NCBI RefSeq assembly: GCF_002237365.1
Contig: NZ_NMUO01000015.1
Location: forward strand, 1-53,743
DNA from: Zobellella denitrificans
GTDB taxonomy: Bacteria > Pseudomonadota > Gammaproteobacteria > Enterobacterales > Aeromonadaceae
Direction: 5' to 3'
Length of the DNA stretch: 53,743 nucleotides
Shown one piece after another: positions 8,959 through 17,425 of this stretch. Positions within the stretch are counted from its first letter, which is position 1; each line of letters opens with the position of its first letter. The position numbers and the translations under genes were made by a program. Below the pieces are notes generated by a model. It did not search any database. It was not told the origin of the DNA and saw nothing but the letters and a program-made list of their open reading frames with translations.

Positions 8959-9002
8959 TTGAAAACGACGAGGGTCGCCCCTATCTTGAATGTACATTCA
9001 AG
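8959..9002 (+). promoter_or_regulatory. Promoter of the Old Yellow Enzyme gene with overlapping perfect operator O2
   Basis: TTGAAA (8959-8964), a 17-base spacer and TATCTT (8982-8987) form a sigma-70-type promoter. The perfect 18-base palindrome CTTGAATGTACATTCAAG (8985-9002) overlaps the -10 box and the start point, where a bound repressor would block RNA polymerase. Confidence 0.7.
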
Positions 9003-9018
9003 TAAGAGGATGCCCCTC

Positions 9019-10062
9019 ATGACCTACCCGATCCTGTTCGAACCCTATCGCCTGAACGACCGCCTGACCCTGGCCAACCGCATCGTGATGGCGCCGCTCA
9101 CCCGCAGCATGGCCGGTCCCGGCCTGGTGCCCACCCGGGCCATGGCCGACTACTACGGCCGCCGGGCCGACGCCGGCCTGATCGTCAGCGAGGCCACCAT
9201 CATCCGCCCCGACGGCCAGGGCTACCCGGACACCCCCGGCATCTACAGCCAGGCGCAGATCGACGGCTGGAAGCCGGTGACGGCGGCGGTGCACCGCAAT
9301 GGCGGCAAGATCTTCATGCAGTTGTGGCACGTGGGACGGCTGGCGCACTCCCATTTCACCGGTGAGCAACCGGTGGCGCCCAGCGCCGTCGTCTTCGAGG
9401 GCACCCTGCCGCGGATGCGGGAGCTGAGCTACGAGCTGCCCCGGGAACTGAGCCGGGAGGAGATAGCGCGGCTGGTGGCCGACTACGCCCGGGCGGCGGA
9501 AAATGCCATCGCCGCCGGCTTCGACGGGGTGGAGATCCACGGCGCCAACGGTTACCTGATCGATCAGTTCCTGCACCATGACACCAACCACAGGGCCGAC
9601 GACTACGGCCGGACCCCGGAGAACATGAGCCGCTTCGCCCTCGAGGTGGTGGACGCGGTGGCGGCCCGGGTGGGCGCCGACAGAACCGCCATCCGCCTGA
9701 CCCCGGGCGCCTACGTCCATATGCAGGCGGATGCCCGGGACCGGGCGGTGTTCGACCACCTGTTGGGCGAGCTGGAGGGGCGCAGGCTGGCCTACCTGCA
9801 CCTGGGCATCTTCGACGACAGCCTGAGCTTCGACTTCCTCGGCGGCCGTGCCAGCGAGTACCTGCGCCGCCATTACGGCGGCACCCTGATCGGCGTGGGC
9901 GGCCTGACCCCGCAAAGCGCCAGCGAAGGGCTGGCCCAGGGCCGGTTCGACCTGGCCGCCATCGGCCGGCCCTTTATCGCCAACCCGGACTACGTGCGCC
10001 GGGTGCAGCAGGCCGAGCCCCTGGTGGAATACCACCAGGACATGCTGGCCGAACTGGTGTAG
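9019..10062 (+). CDS. Old Yellow Enzyme family alkene/NEM reductase
   Basis: This is a 347-residue FMN-dependent ene-reductase of the Old Yellow Enzyme family (E. coli NemA has 365). N-terminal NRIVMAPLTRSM and the active-site segment HGANGYLIDQFLHHDTNHRADDYG are present; the His and Asn of HGAN are the pair that binds the electron-poor substrate. IGRPFIANPD near the C-terminus is the FMN phosphate region. The enzyme reduces activated double bonds, maleimides and nitro compounds. The ATG at 9019 was chosen because AGAGG ends nine bases before it; the ATG at 9010 is too close to that site. The TetR gene opposite is the likely regulator. Confidence 0.92.
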   Translation: MTYPILFEPYRLNDRLTLANRIVMAPLTRSMAGPGLVPTRAMADYYGRRADAGLIVSEATIIRPDGQGYPDTPGIYSQAQIDGWKPVTAAVHRNGGKIFMQLWHVGRLAHSHFTGEQPVAPSAVVFEGTLPRMRELSYELPRELSREEIARLVADYARAAENAIAAGFDGVEIHGANGYLIDQFLHHDTNHRADDYGRTPENMSRFALEVVDAVAARVGADRTAIRLTPGAYVHMQADARDRAVFDHLLGELEGRRLAYLHLGIFDDSLSFDFLGGRASEYLRRHYGGTLIGVGGLTPQSASEGLAQGRFDLAAIGRPFIANPDYVRRVQQAEPLVEYHQDMLAELV

Positions 10063-10096
10063 GAAAAAGGAGAGGGCCGGCGGACCAGCCCTCGCT

Positions 10097-11725
10097 TCAG
10101 AGGCTGAATTTCTGCACCAGTCGGCCGAGGCCGTCCGCCAGCCTGCCGAGATCTTCCGAGGCGCTCGAGGTCTGGCGGGCGCCGCCGGCCACCCGGTCCG
10201 ACATCTCGTTGATCTGGCTCACGCTGCGGCTCAGCTCCATGGCCACCGCGTTCTGCTGCTCGGTGGCGGCGGCGATCTGCATGTTCATGGCCGTCATCCG
10301 CTCCACCGCGGCGCTGATCTGGTGGAGCGAATCCACCGCCTGGCGCGCTTCCTTCACCCCGCCCTGGATCATGTTCCGGCTGTTGTCCATGGCCTGGGTT
10401 ACCGCCTCCGCCCGCTGCTGCAGGCTGCCGATGGTCTGATTGATGTCGTCTATTGAGTCTTGTGTGCGCCGGGCCAGGTTGCGTACCTCGTCGGCCACCA
10501 CCGCGAAGCCCCGGCCGGACTCCCCGGCGCGGGCGGCCTCGATGGCGGCGTTGAGCGCCAGCAGGTTGGTCTGCTCGGCGATGTCGCGGATCACCTGCGA
10601 CACCACCCCGATGCGGGCGCTGTCCTCGCGCAAGGCCTGGGCCAGTGCCCCGGCCTGTTCGATTTCCTCGGCGGCCGCTTCCACCTGGCGGGTGGAGTGC
10701 TGCACCACCCGGCCGCTCTGCTCGGTCTGGCCGGCGGCATCGCGGGCGGCACCGGCGGCGTCGCTGGTATTGAGGGCGATCTCCTGGAAAGTGGCTTCCA
10801 TCTGGTGCATGGCGGTGGCGATCTGGGCGATTTCCTGCTGCTGGCCGCTCAGCGCGTCCGAGGCGTGGGCGGACAGCTGGCGCAGCTGGCGGGTGGCGCC
10901 GCCCAGGCCGTCCAGGCTGACGGCGATTTCCCGCACCAGCTCGCGGATGCCGTGCTGCATGGCGACGAAGTCGCCGGCGGCCTGGCCCAGCTCGTCCCGG
11001 GCGAAGCGATCCAGCTCCAGCTCCTGCCCGAGCCGGCCGTTCCTGACCCTGTCCATCTGGGCCAGCAGGTAGCCCAGGGGCCGGCGTATCTTGCGGCTGA
11101 TGACGATGCCCGTAGCCAGCATAAAGGCGGCCAGCAGCAGGCACAGCGCCACCACCACCAGGCTGAGGGTGTCGATCACCGCCGATTCATGATCCTTGAT
11201 GGCTTCCGCCTCGGCGGCGATCAGGCGCTGGGTATCGCCGAGCAGGGTGACGATGGCGTCGAAGGGAGCCAGCATCTCGGTGAGCATCTTGACCCGGGCG
11301 GCGTCGATGTTGCCGTTGTCGATCAAGCCGATATAGTCGTTCTGCATCCGCTTGTAGTCGGTGATCCGGCGGCGAAAATCGTCGATAAAGTGGCGAACGT
11401 CGGCACTGTCGGCCTGTTGCTGCATGGCCGAGAGGTAGTGCTCCACCTGTTCGTCGTTGTGGGTGATCTTGCCCAGTATCTCCGCGTGCTCCCGAGGGTC
11501 CAGGGTCAGGCCGTAGTCGAGGGCGAAGCGGCGGTAGGTGACGGTGCTGTAGCGCAGGTTGGAGATGGTTTGCAGCAGGCTGATATTGCGCTCGACGATG
11601 CTTTCCATCTGCCGCTTGATGCCCTGCACCGAGAGGTAGACGTACAGGCTGAACGCCAGCACCGCCAGCAGCATGGCGGCGAAGGACGCGGTAAGTAACA
11701 CCTTGATGGACAAACGATTAAGCAT
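10097..11725 (-). CDS. Methyl-accepting chemotaxis protein
   Basis: The protein has 542 residues from the chosen ATG at 11725, which is preceded by AGGG; an in-frame start at 11776 would add 17 unlikely residues. It has an N-terminal membrane helix (about 10-32), a helical periplasmic sensor domain of four-helix-bundle type (about 35-185), a second membrane helix (about 190-212), HAMP (about 213-265) and the cytoplasmic signalling coiled coil. The highly conserved tip [19 protein letters not shown] is followed by [18 protein letters not shown]. No C-terminal receptor-docking pentapeptide is seen. The ligand is unknown. The gene stands alone, convergent with the Old Yellow Enzyme gene. Confidence 0.93.
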   Translation of the reverse strand: MLNRLSIKVLLTASFAAMLLAVLAFSLYVYLSVQGIKRQMESIVERNISLLQTISNLRYSTVTYRRFALDYGLTLDPREHAEILGKITHNDEQVEHYLSAMQQQADSADVRHFIDDFRRRITDYKRMQNDYIGLIDNGNIDAARVKMLTEMLAPFDAIVTLLGDTQRLIAAEAEAIKDHESAVIDTLSLVVVALCLLLAAFMLATGIVISRKIRRPLGYLLAQMDRVRNGRLGQELELDRFARDELGQAAGDFVAMQHGIRELVREIAVSLDGLGGATRQLRQLSAHASDALSGQQQEIAQIATAMHQMEATFQEIALNTSDAAGAARDAAGQTEQSGRVVQHSTRQVEAAAEEIEQAGALAQALREDSARIGVVSQVIRDIAEQTNLLALNAAIEAARAGESGRGFAVVADEVRNLARRTQDSIDDINQTIGSLQQRAEAVTQAMDNSRNMIQGGVKEARQAVDSLHQISAAVERMTAMNMQIAAATEQQNAVAMELSRSVSQINEMSDRVAGGARQTSSASEDLGRLADGLGRLVQKFSL

Positions 11726-11864
11726 ATCCCTGACTCCGTGTTGGGTAATGGCGGGAGTATAGGGAAGGGCCATCAAAAGATTAAACGTATAAAATCTTTT
11801 GGATTAATCGCTTTTATCGATATAAGGGACTGCCGGCGGCCTTGCCGGACCGGGGACGGCAGGG

Positions 11865-12587
11865 CTACTCGAAGAACGCCTTGATCTCGTCGGCCGGCGT
11901 GGGGACGGACAGATCCAGCTCCCTGCCCAGCTCCTCGATCAGCAGCCGGAAGCAGCTCATCCGCGCCTGGTGCTTGCTGTTGGCGTCGATGCGGTGCCAG
12001 GGCGCCACCTCGGTGTGGGTGCGTTCCAGCATCTCGTCCCTGGCCTGGTGGTACTGCTGCCACTTGCTCCTGTTGCGCAGATCCTCGGTGGTGAGCTTCC
12101 ACTGCTTGGCCGGATCCCGATAGCGGGCCCGGAAGCGGTCGAGCTGGGTGTCGGCGCTGATGTCCAGCCAGATCTTCACCAGCCGTACATGTTCGGCGGT
12201 GATGGCGCGCTCGAACTCGTTGATCTCCCGGTAGGCCCTTTTCCAGGCGTCCGGCTCGGCGAAGCCCTCCACCCGCTCCACCAGCACCCGGCCGTACCAG
12301 GAGCGGTCGAACACCGCCCAGCGACCCTGGGACGGCAGCCGCTGCCAGAACCGTTGCAGCCAGTGCTGCTCCCGCTCCCGGGCATCGGGGGCGGCGATGG
12401 GCCAGACGCTGAGCCAGCGCGGATCCAGGCACCAGGCCAGCCGGCGGATGATGCCGCCCTTGCCGGCGGCGTCGGGCCCTTCCAGCACGATCACCGCGCT
12501 CCGCCCCTGGCGGCCCATGGCCTGGTGGATCAGCGCCAGCTGTTTCTGCAGGGATTGGAGTTCTTCCTTGTGTTTTTGCTTATTCAT
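11865..12587 (-). CDS. ppk2: Polyphosphate kinase 2 family protein (PPK2)
   Basis: This 240-residue single-domain PPK2 protein transfers phosphate between polyphosphate and nucleotides. Walker A EGPDAAGKGG lies at about 36-45 and the lid/Walker B segment FDRSWYGRVLVERVEGF at about 93-109. DPAKQWKLTTEDLRNRSKWQQY is also typical of class I PPK2. Short class I members can make ATP or GTP from the diphosphate; the preferred nucleotide cannot be told here. It is transcribed in the same direction as the chemoreceptor but 139 bases apart, with a hairpin (CTGCCG/CGGCAG, about 11830-11862) after the stop. Confidence 0.92.
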   Translation of the reverse strand: MNKQKHKEELQSLQKQLALIHQAMGRQGRSAVIVLEGPDAAGKGGIIRRLAWCLDPRWLSVWPIAAPDAREREQHWLQRFWQRLPSQGRWAVFDRSWYGRVLVERVEGFAEPDAWKRAYREINEFERAITAEHVRLVKIWLDISADTQLDRFRARYRDPAKQWKLTTEDLRNRSKWQQYHQARDEMLERTHTEVAPWHRIDANSKHQARMSCFRLLIEELGRELDLSVPTPADEIKAFFE

Positions 12588-12989
12588 CTCGTCTCACCGA
12601 GAGTGACTGGAATGGCCGAATTATACCAGTTGGATCAAGCATATGCCCTGGTAAGCCGATACCTGTGAGCCCAGCTGTCGGGATCTCACGGCCAGAATCA
12701 TCAGGTGCAGCAGGGGGGCGCGCTGGAAGGAGGGCAAACGGAAGTGCGTACCGGTCCTGGCAACTCGGGCCAGGACGTGGCCGGCGAGGGTGGAATGCGG
12801 TTATTCCGGTTTTTATTACTAAGAGTGCACTCATATACATTTCTATATGCCGAAAAAATAGCTGAATACAGGGATAAATGTGCACGTTGTTACAAAAAAC
12901 CATTAACCTGGTTTTTTTGTAGCCAGTTCTGCTATAAAGTCGCGGCGTCTCTAGAGTATGAAATGGTCTGTGACCAATAAAGGATGACT
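12588..12989 (+). promoter_or_regulatory. Non-coding region upstream of sstT: hairpin and -10 box
   Basis: I see no convincing gene in these 402 bases. A hairpin with arms ACAAAAAACCA (12892-12902) and TGGTTTTTTTGT (12909-12920) could stop transcription entering from either side. TGCTATAAA (12931-12938) is a good extended -10 element for sstT. A stem TCCTGG/CCAGGA lies near 12755-12775. No known riboswitch class was recognised. Confidence 0.45.
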
Positions 12990-14210
12990 ATGAACCAAAC
13001 ACAACCTCTTTTGCTGCGCGCGGTCAACAACGGCAGCCTGGTGTCTCAAATTCTGATCGGGATCATCGCCGGTGCCTTGCTGGCGGTGCTATCGCCCTCT
13101 GCCGCCGGATCCGTCGGCCTGCTGGGCAGCCTGTTCGTCGGAGCCCTCAAGGCCGTGGCACCGGTGCTGGTGTTTGTGCTGGTGGCGGCATCCATCGCCA
13201 GCCACAAGAAAGGCAATCAGACCAATATCCGCCCCATACTGTCGCTGTATCTGCTGGGCACCTTTGCCGCGGCGCTGACCGCCGTGGTGATGAGTTTTGT
13301 CTTTCCGACCGAACTGGTGCTGGTGACCAACGGCGCCGAGGCCTCGGCTCCCGAGGGGATCGGCGAGGTACTGCAAACCCTGTTGTTCAAAGTGGTCGAT
13401 AATCCCATCAATGCCCTGCTGACCGGCAATTTCATCGGCGTGCTGGCCTGGGCCATCGGCCTGGGCGTGGCCTTGCACCATGCCTCCGACACCACCAAGA
13501 CGGTGTTCAATGATATTGCCACCGGGGTCTCCAGCATAGTGAAGTGCGTGATCCGCCTGGCGCCCATCGGCATCTTCGGCCTGGTGGCCAGCACCATTGC
13601 CGAGACCGGCTTCGAGGCCCTGTGGGGCTACGGCCAGCTGCTGGCCGTGTTGCTCGGCTCCATGCTGATTATCGCCCTGGTGATGAACCCCTTGATCGTT
13701 TACTTCAAGACCAAGCGCAATCCTTATCCGCTGGTATTCAAATGCCTGCGCGAAAGCGGCGTGACCGCCTTTTTTACCCGCAGCTCCGCCGCCAATATTC
13801 CGGTGAACATGGATCTGTGCAAGCGCCTGGACCTGCATGAGGATACCTATTCGGTTTCCATTCCCCTGGGCGCGACCATCAACATGGCCGGTGCCGCCAT
13901 CACCATTACCGTGCTGACCCTGGCGGCGGTGCATACCATGGGCATCCAGGTGGACCTGGCGACCGCCCTGCTGCTGAGCGTGGTGGCGGCCGTGTCCGCC
14001 TGCGGGGCTTCCGGTGTGGCCGGCGGTTCGCTGCTGCTGATCCCCCTGGCCTGCAGCCTGTTCGGTATCTCCAGCGAGGTGGCCATGCAGGTCGTGGCCG
14101 TGGGCTTTATCATCGGCGTGCTTCAGGATTCGGCTGAAACTGCCCTGAACAGCTCCACCGACGTCCTGTTCACCGCCGCCGCCTGCCAGGCCGCGGAAGA
14201 CAAGCGCTGA
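12990..14210 (+). CDS. sstT: Serine/threonine:Na+ symporter
   Basis: This 406-residue dicarboxylate/amino acid:cation symporter family protein imports serine and threonine with sodium. Strong similarity to E. coli SstT extends over the whole length, for example [69 protein letters not shown] and [27 protein letters not shown], which form the re-entrant hairpins and the sodium/substrate site. The ATG at 12990 is chosen because AAAGGA lies just before it; the ATG at 12984 overlaps that site. A strong terminator follows. Confidence 0.96.
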   Translation: MNQTQPLLLRAVNNGSLVSQILIGIIAGALLAVLSPSAAGSVGLLGSLFVGALKAVAPVLVFVLVAASIASHKKGNQTNIRPILSLYLLGTFAAALTAVVMSFVFPTELVLVTNGAEASAPEGIGEVLQTLLFKVVDNPINALLTGNFIGVLAWAIGLGVALHHASDTTKTVFNDIATGVSSIVKCVIRLAPIGIFGLVASTIAETGFEALWGYGQLLAVLLGSMLIIALVMNPLIVYFKTKRNPYPLVFKCLRESGVTAFFTRSSAANIPVNMDLCKRLDLHEDTYSVSIPLGATINMAGAAITITVLTLAAVHTMGIQVDLATALLLSVVAAVSACGASGVAGGSLLLIPLACSLFGISSEVAMQVVAVGFIIGVLQDSAETALNSSTDVLFTAAACQAAEDKR

Positions 14211-14235
14211 ACAGGAGCCCCGCCGTTTCGGTGAC

Positions 14236-14268
14236 AAGGCCGGTTGGCGAATGCCAACCGGCCTTTTT
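14236..14268 (+). terminator. Rho-independent terminator after sstT
   Basis: This is a perfect 13-bp stem (AAGGCCGGTTGGC at 14236-14248, partner at 14253-14265) with a GAAT loop and five T at the end, 26 bases after the sstT stop. Confidence 0.9.
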
Positions 14269-14377
14269 CATTGCCCCGGAGCAAGCGAGTCAGCCGGGCA
14301 ACTGGCCGAACCGGCCCTCGCGTTGGGCCCGGGAATCTCTCCCGTCGGCTGCCTTGTTCAGGGTGGTTCAGGGGCGG

Positions 14378-14842
14378 CTACAGCGGCAGGGGACCGTTCT
14401 CCTTGACGGTGCGGATGGCGAAGCTGCTGTCCACGGTTTGGATCATCGGCAGTTTCTGCAGCCGGCGCACCCATTGCTCGAAGCCCTGGAGATCGGCGCT
14501 GACCACCTGCAGCAGGTAGTCGAAGGCGCCGGACACGGTGTGGCAGTTGATCACCTCGGGCATGTCCCGCACCGCCTGCTCGAACTGATCCACCAGGGCA
14601 TCCCGGTGCTGGCTGAGCCTGACCTGCACGAAGATGGTGATGCCCAGGCCCAGCTTGCCCTTGTTCAGGCAGGCCCGATAGCCCTCGATCAGCCCGTCCT
14701 GCTCGAAGCGGCGCACCCGCCGGGCGCAGGGAGAGGGCGACAGGCTGACCCGCTCCGACAGCTCGGCGGTGGTGAGGCGGGCGTCCTGCTGCAGGGCGTC
14801 CAGCAGCAGGCGATCGATGCGGTCCAGTTTGGCGACGGTCAT
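14378..14842 (-). CDS. Lrp/AsnC-family transcriptional regulator
   Basis: This protein has 154 residues. The N-terminal helix-turn-helix (DRIDRLLLDALQQDARLTTAELSERVSLSPSPCARRVRRFEQDGLI, about 6-51) is followed by the RAM ligand-binding domain (about 65-145). This is the usual length of single-domain Lrp/AsnC regulators. It is divergent from an EamA exporter gene, with a perfect inverted repeat in the gap, so it probably autoregulates and controls an amino acid or metabolite exporter. The effector is unknown. Confidence 0.92.
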   Translation of the reverse strand: MTVAKLDRIDRLLLDALQQDARLTTAELSERVSLSPSPCARRVRRFEQDGLIEGYRACLNKGKLGLGITIFVQVRLSQHRDALVDQFEQAVRDMPEVINCHTVSGAFDYLLQVVSADLQGFEQWVRRLQKLPMIQTVDSSFAIRTVKENGPLPL

Positions 14843-14873
14843 GGCTTGGCTCTTGTTGCTGTTTGTATGGGGT

Positions 14874-14896
14874 TTATTGGCTCAGCAAGCCAATAA
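14874..14896. promoter_or_regulatory. Perfect inverted repeat, probable Lrp/AsnC operator
   Basis: TTATTGGCT-CAGCA-AGCCAATAA is a perfect 9-bp inverted repeat with a 5-base spacer, 31 bases upstream of the regulator start and between the two divergent genes. Confidence 0.6.
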
Positions 14897-14980
14897 CTGT
14901 GGTTATTGTGCTCCACTTTGCCAACATCAGCCAGGCCGACCGGCGCACAATCTAGGCTCTTATCCAGCGGAGTCTGCGCC

Positions 14981-15919
14981 ATGTCCCACGCCAACCTGAC
15001 CCAAGTGATTCCCCTGAACGCCAACGCCGCCCAGCGTGGGGTCGGCTACCTGGCCGCCGCCGGCACCGTGCTGATCTGGTCGGTCTATTTTCTGTCGCTG
15101 CGGCTGGGGGCCCTGTCGCCCCTGGGTCCGCTGGACATCACCCTGTTCCGCTACGCCGTGCCCGGGCTGGTGCTGCTGCCGCTGCTGCTGGCCCGGCGGG
15201 CGCGGATCCGGGCGGTGAACCCGCTGTGGCTGCTGGGCATGGTGCTGGGCGCCGGCCTGCCGTTTTTCCTGCTCAGCGTGCTCGGCATGGGGCTGGCGCC
15301 GGTGGTGCAGGGCAGCACCCTGATCCCCGGCACCGCGCCCCTGTTTGTGTCCCTGCTGGCGGCCTGGGTGTTCGGCCAGCGGGTGCCGCCCTGGCGCCGG
15401 CTCGGCCTGGCCACGGTGCTGGCGGGGGGGCTTTGCCTGCTGTGGCAGGGCCTGGGCGAGGGCGGCGCGTTGGGCCTGGGGCAGGGGCTGTTTTTGCTGT
15501 GCAGCCTGCTGTGGGCCCTGTTCACCATCTGCGTGCGCCAGAGCGGGCTCAGGCCGCTGGAGGTGGCGGCGGTGGTGACGGTACCCAACGGCGCCCTGGT
15601 GGCGGCCTGGCTGTTGCTCGGCCAGGTCCCGCTCACCCTGAGCCAGGTGCCGGTGCAGGAATGGCTGGTCCAGCTGCTGGTGCAGGGGCTGGTGGTGGGC
15701 CTGGGCGCGGGCTTTTTGTTCGGCTATGCCATCGGCCGGCTGGGCGCCGAGATCAGCGCCGCCATCGGTTCCCTGACCCCGGTGTGCGCCACCCTGCTGG
15801 CCTGGTGCTGGCTGGGCGAGCACATCGCGCCGCTCACCGGCCTGGGGCTGGGGCTGGTGACCCTGGGGGTGATCGGCGCCAGCGGCCTGGTGAGCCGGGC
15901 ACGGCAGGAGCACGGCTAG
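14981..15919 (+). CDS. EamA/DMT-family transporter
   Basis: This 312-residue drug/metabolite transporter carries two EamA repeats, each of five hydrophobic helices (about 22-150 and 160-300); LGAEISAAIGSLTPVCATLLAWCWLGE is a typical second-repeat segment. Such proteins export amino acids or metabolites, but the substrate cannot be deduced. GGAG eight bases before ATG 14981 supports this start over upstream in-frame codons. The TAG stop lies inside a CTAG tetranucleotide. A long GC hairpin follows 12 bases later. Confidence 0.9.
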   Translation: MSHANLTQVIPLNANAAQRGVGYLAAAGTVLIWSVYFLSLRLGALSPLGPLDITLFRYAVPGLVLLPLLLARRARIRAVNPLWLLGMVLGAGLPFFLLSVLGMGLAPVVQGSTLIPGTAPLFVSLLAAWVFGQRVPPWRRLGLATVLAGGLCLLWQGLGEGGALGLGQGLFLLCSLLWALFTICVRQSGLRPLEVAAVVTVPNGALVAAWLLLGQVPLTLSQVPVQEWLVQLLVQGLVVGLGAGFLFGYAIGRLGAEISAAIGSLTPVCATLLAWCWLGEHIAPLTGLGLGLVTLGVIGASGLVSRARQEHG

Positions 15920-15930
15920 CCCGTTGTATT

Positions 15931-15957
15931 GGGGCGCAGGCGGCCCGCCTGCGCCCC
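15931..15957 (+). terminator. GC-rich hairpin after the EamA gene
   Basis: This is a perfect 11-bp stem, GGGGCGCAGGC / GCCTGCGCCCC, with loop GGCCC, starting 12 bases after the stop codon. It has no T-tract on either strand, so termination efficiency is doubtful. Confidence 0.45.
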
Positions 15958-15976
15958 AGGAACCGTCGCTGCCTCA

Positions 15977-16208
15977 GTTTTAATCAGACGGTGCTCTAGA
16001 GCACCGACCAGTTTAAAACGTGAGCAGTGCGATATCTCACCTGTAGGCGCCCGTTTGCGTGGCGCAAACCGGCCAACGGCGTGGGGCGTGGACATTGGGC
16101 GCCGGTTTGTGCCGGCTAAAGCGGCACCTACAGTGACGGCTACAGCGGCACAAACCGGCAGCTACGCAGAGCCTGGCTGCCTGATTTTTAAACTATATGG
16201 TGTTCTAG
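15977..16208. mobile_element. MITE-like element with TA/CTAG ends and a doubled left terminus
   Basis: One end reads CTAGAGCACCGACCAGTTTA from 15997. The other end, at 16187-16208, is its imperfect inverted copy and closes with GGTGTTCTAG. Both ends meet the host DNA at CTAG, the preferred IS630-type target. A third copy of the terminus (15978-16000, inverted) abuts the left end, giving the perfect palindrome CGGTGCTCTAGAGCACCG (15989-16006). The element has no coding capacity and carries a REP-like repeat inside. Its right CTAG supplies the stop codon of the next gene. Confidence 0.6.
16027..16131 (-). repeat. GTAG-headed REP-like repeat, copy 2
   Basis: Read on the minus strand it starts with GTAGGTGCCGCTTTAGCCGG and ends with a tail that matches 6141-6180 at 36 of 40 positions. 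It has an extra internal segment compared with copy 1. A shorter GTAG...CTAC palindrome follows at 16139-16166. Confidence 0.65.
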
Positions 16209-17146
16209 TCCGCGGTCTGGCTATCCCGGCTCAGCTTGAGGTAGACCCCCAGGCCGGCCAGCATGGCCACCGCCGCCATCAGCATCCAGACCGCGTTGAT
16301 CAGCTGGTTGCCGACGTCGCCGCCGTCGAGCAGCGACTTGAACATCAGCAGCAAGGCTTCGATGGATACCGCGATAATGATGGCCGCCATAAAGCGGGAG
16401 ATGGTGCGCCGGGTCGAGTCGTGGTGGTGGATGTCCTTGTTCACCAGCACCTCCTCCTCGAGGATGGTCTTGCCCAGATCGAAAATCGACATGCCCAGGG
16501 TGATCAGGATGACGATGCCGAAGGCCCCGGTGGCCACATGGTTGTCTTCGTCGAACAGCGAGAACAGGGATTCCAGCGCCGAATACAGCAACAGGGCCGC
16601 CACCACGATCAGCAGGCCGCCGATCAGGCCGTAGATCCACTGGAAGTAGTGGTGGCAGCGAAAGCGCATCTCGTCGCCGTTGAGGTAGGAGATCAGCCGG
16701 CGCAGGTTGAAGTTGATCACCAGGTAGCCGCGATCCCGGCCCTGCTCGTCCACCAGGTGCTGCACCACCGAAATCGCCAGCTGGTGGGTGGCGTTGGACA
16801 GATAGGGGCTGGTGACCACCACGGCGTTGCTGCTCTGCCTGGCGGCCTGGACATAGGGCCGCTGGCTGCGGTCGCTGCCCTTGCCCAGCGAGCGTCGCTT
16901 GCGCTCGCTCATGGTGGGGCTGTAGGCGGAGTCCGTCAGTTGGATGCCGTTGCTGTCCAGGCTGTAGAGCAGCTCGATGAAGGGGTAGGACCGGCTGAGG
17001 TAATTGATGGTCTGCTGCTGGAGCGTTTCGCTCTGCAGCAGCTCCAGCCCGTTCAGGCTGGTCATGATCGACTCCATCAGGCTGTGAATAACGGACTCGT
17101 ATTGCTGGTACTGCTCCAGCAGGCGGAAATGGTTGTGTGTGCTCAC
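16205..17146 (-). CDS. PDC-sensor-like membrane protein of unknown function
   Basis: Starting at GTG 17146 the protein has 313 residues. Its first ~165 residues look like an extracytoplasmic PDC/Cache-type sensor (SRSYPFIELLYSLDSNGIQLTD, VVVTSPYLSNATHQLAISVVQHLVDEQGRDRGYLVINFNL). Four hydrophobic helices follow (about 187-207, 220-240, 265-285 and 293-312) with short polar loops. No output domain (kinase, cyclase, HAMP) is present, which is odd for a sensor. An in-frame ATG at 17215 would add 23 residues but has no Shine-Dalgarno and lies beside a repeat end. The TAG stop is part of the flanking MITE-like end. The function is unknown. Confidence 0.75.
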   Translation of the reverse strand: MSTHNHFRLLEQYQQYESVIHSLMESIMTSLNGLELLQSETLQQQTINYLSRSYPFIELLYSLDSNGIQLTDSAYSPTMSERKRRSLGKGSDRSQRPYVQAARQSSNAVVVTSPYLSNATHQLAISVVQHLVDEQGRDRGYLVINFNLRRLISYLNGDEMRFRCHHYFQWIYGLIGGLLIVVAALLLYSALESLFSLFDEDNHVATGAFGIVILITLGMSIFDLGKTILEEEVLVNKDIHHHDSTRRTISRFMAAIIIAVSIEALLLMFKSLLDGGDVGNQLINAVWMLMAAVAMLAGLGVYLKLSRDSQTAD

Positions 17147-17220
17147 GGCGGAGAAATTCTCTGGGTTCTGAAATTGAGTGGCTGGGAGCACGACTGTAAC
17201 GCAGCAAGATGACATTATTC

Positions 17221-17262
17221 GAGCACCGAACAAAAAACTGCCGAAAGTTGTGATCTCGCCAA
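17221..17262. repeat. Possible decayed MITE end
   Basis: GAGCACCGAACAAAAAACTG resembles the left terminus at 15999 (GAGCACCGACCAGTTTAAAA), and the following GTGATCTCGCC resembles its inner sequence GCGATATCTCACC. No matching right end was found, so this may be chance or a solo remnant. Confidence 0.35.
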
Positions 17263-17328
17263 GGGTGGGGGCGCGGTGTCGCAGAGAGCAATATGCCCGC
17301 GCGGCAGCACGGGCCGGTAATGATGGGG

Positions 17329-17424
17329 TTAGCGCGACAGACCGGCGGAGGCCAGCAAGGCGCCGAAGCCGGTCAGCAGCACGCCGAACACCCGATCGAC
17401 CCAGTGGCGCAGCGCCATCATACC
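17329..17424 (-). pseudogene. Remnant C-terminus of a LysE/RhtB-family exporter
   Basis: About 31 codons on the minus strand read MMALRHWVDRVFGVLLTGFGALLASAGLSR-stop, which is how LysE/RhtB exporters commonly end (last helix and SR tail). The frame loses all similarity at about 17424, exactly where LysR-like coding starts on the other strand. LysE exporters are commonly divergent from a LysR regulator, so a deletion of the shared intergenic region and both 5' ends explains the arrangement. Confidence 0.55.
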
Positions 17425-17425
17425 A

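Noticed and set aside
12605-12890. Riboswitch or small protein gene upstream of sstT
   Set aside because: Some hairpins and a 91-codon open frame exist, but neither matches a riboswitch core I know nor shows a ribosome site and protein-like composition.
12705-12980. Possible 91-residue ORF reading toward sstT
   Set aside because: It runs through the sstT promoter hairpin and -10 box, has no Shine-Dalgarno and no similarity I recognise.
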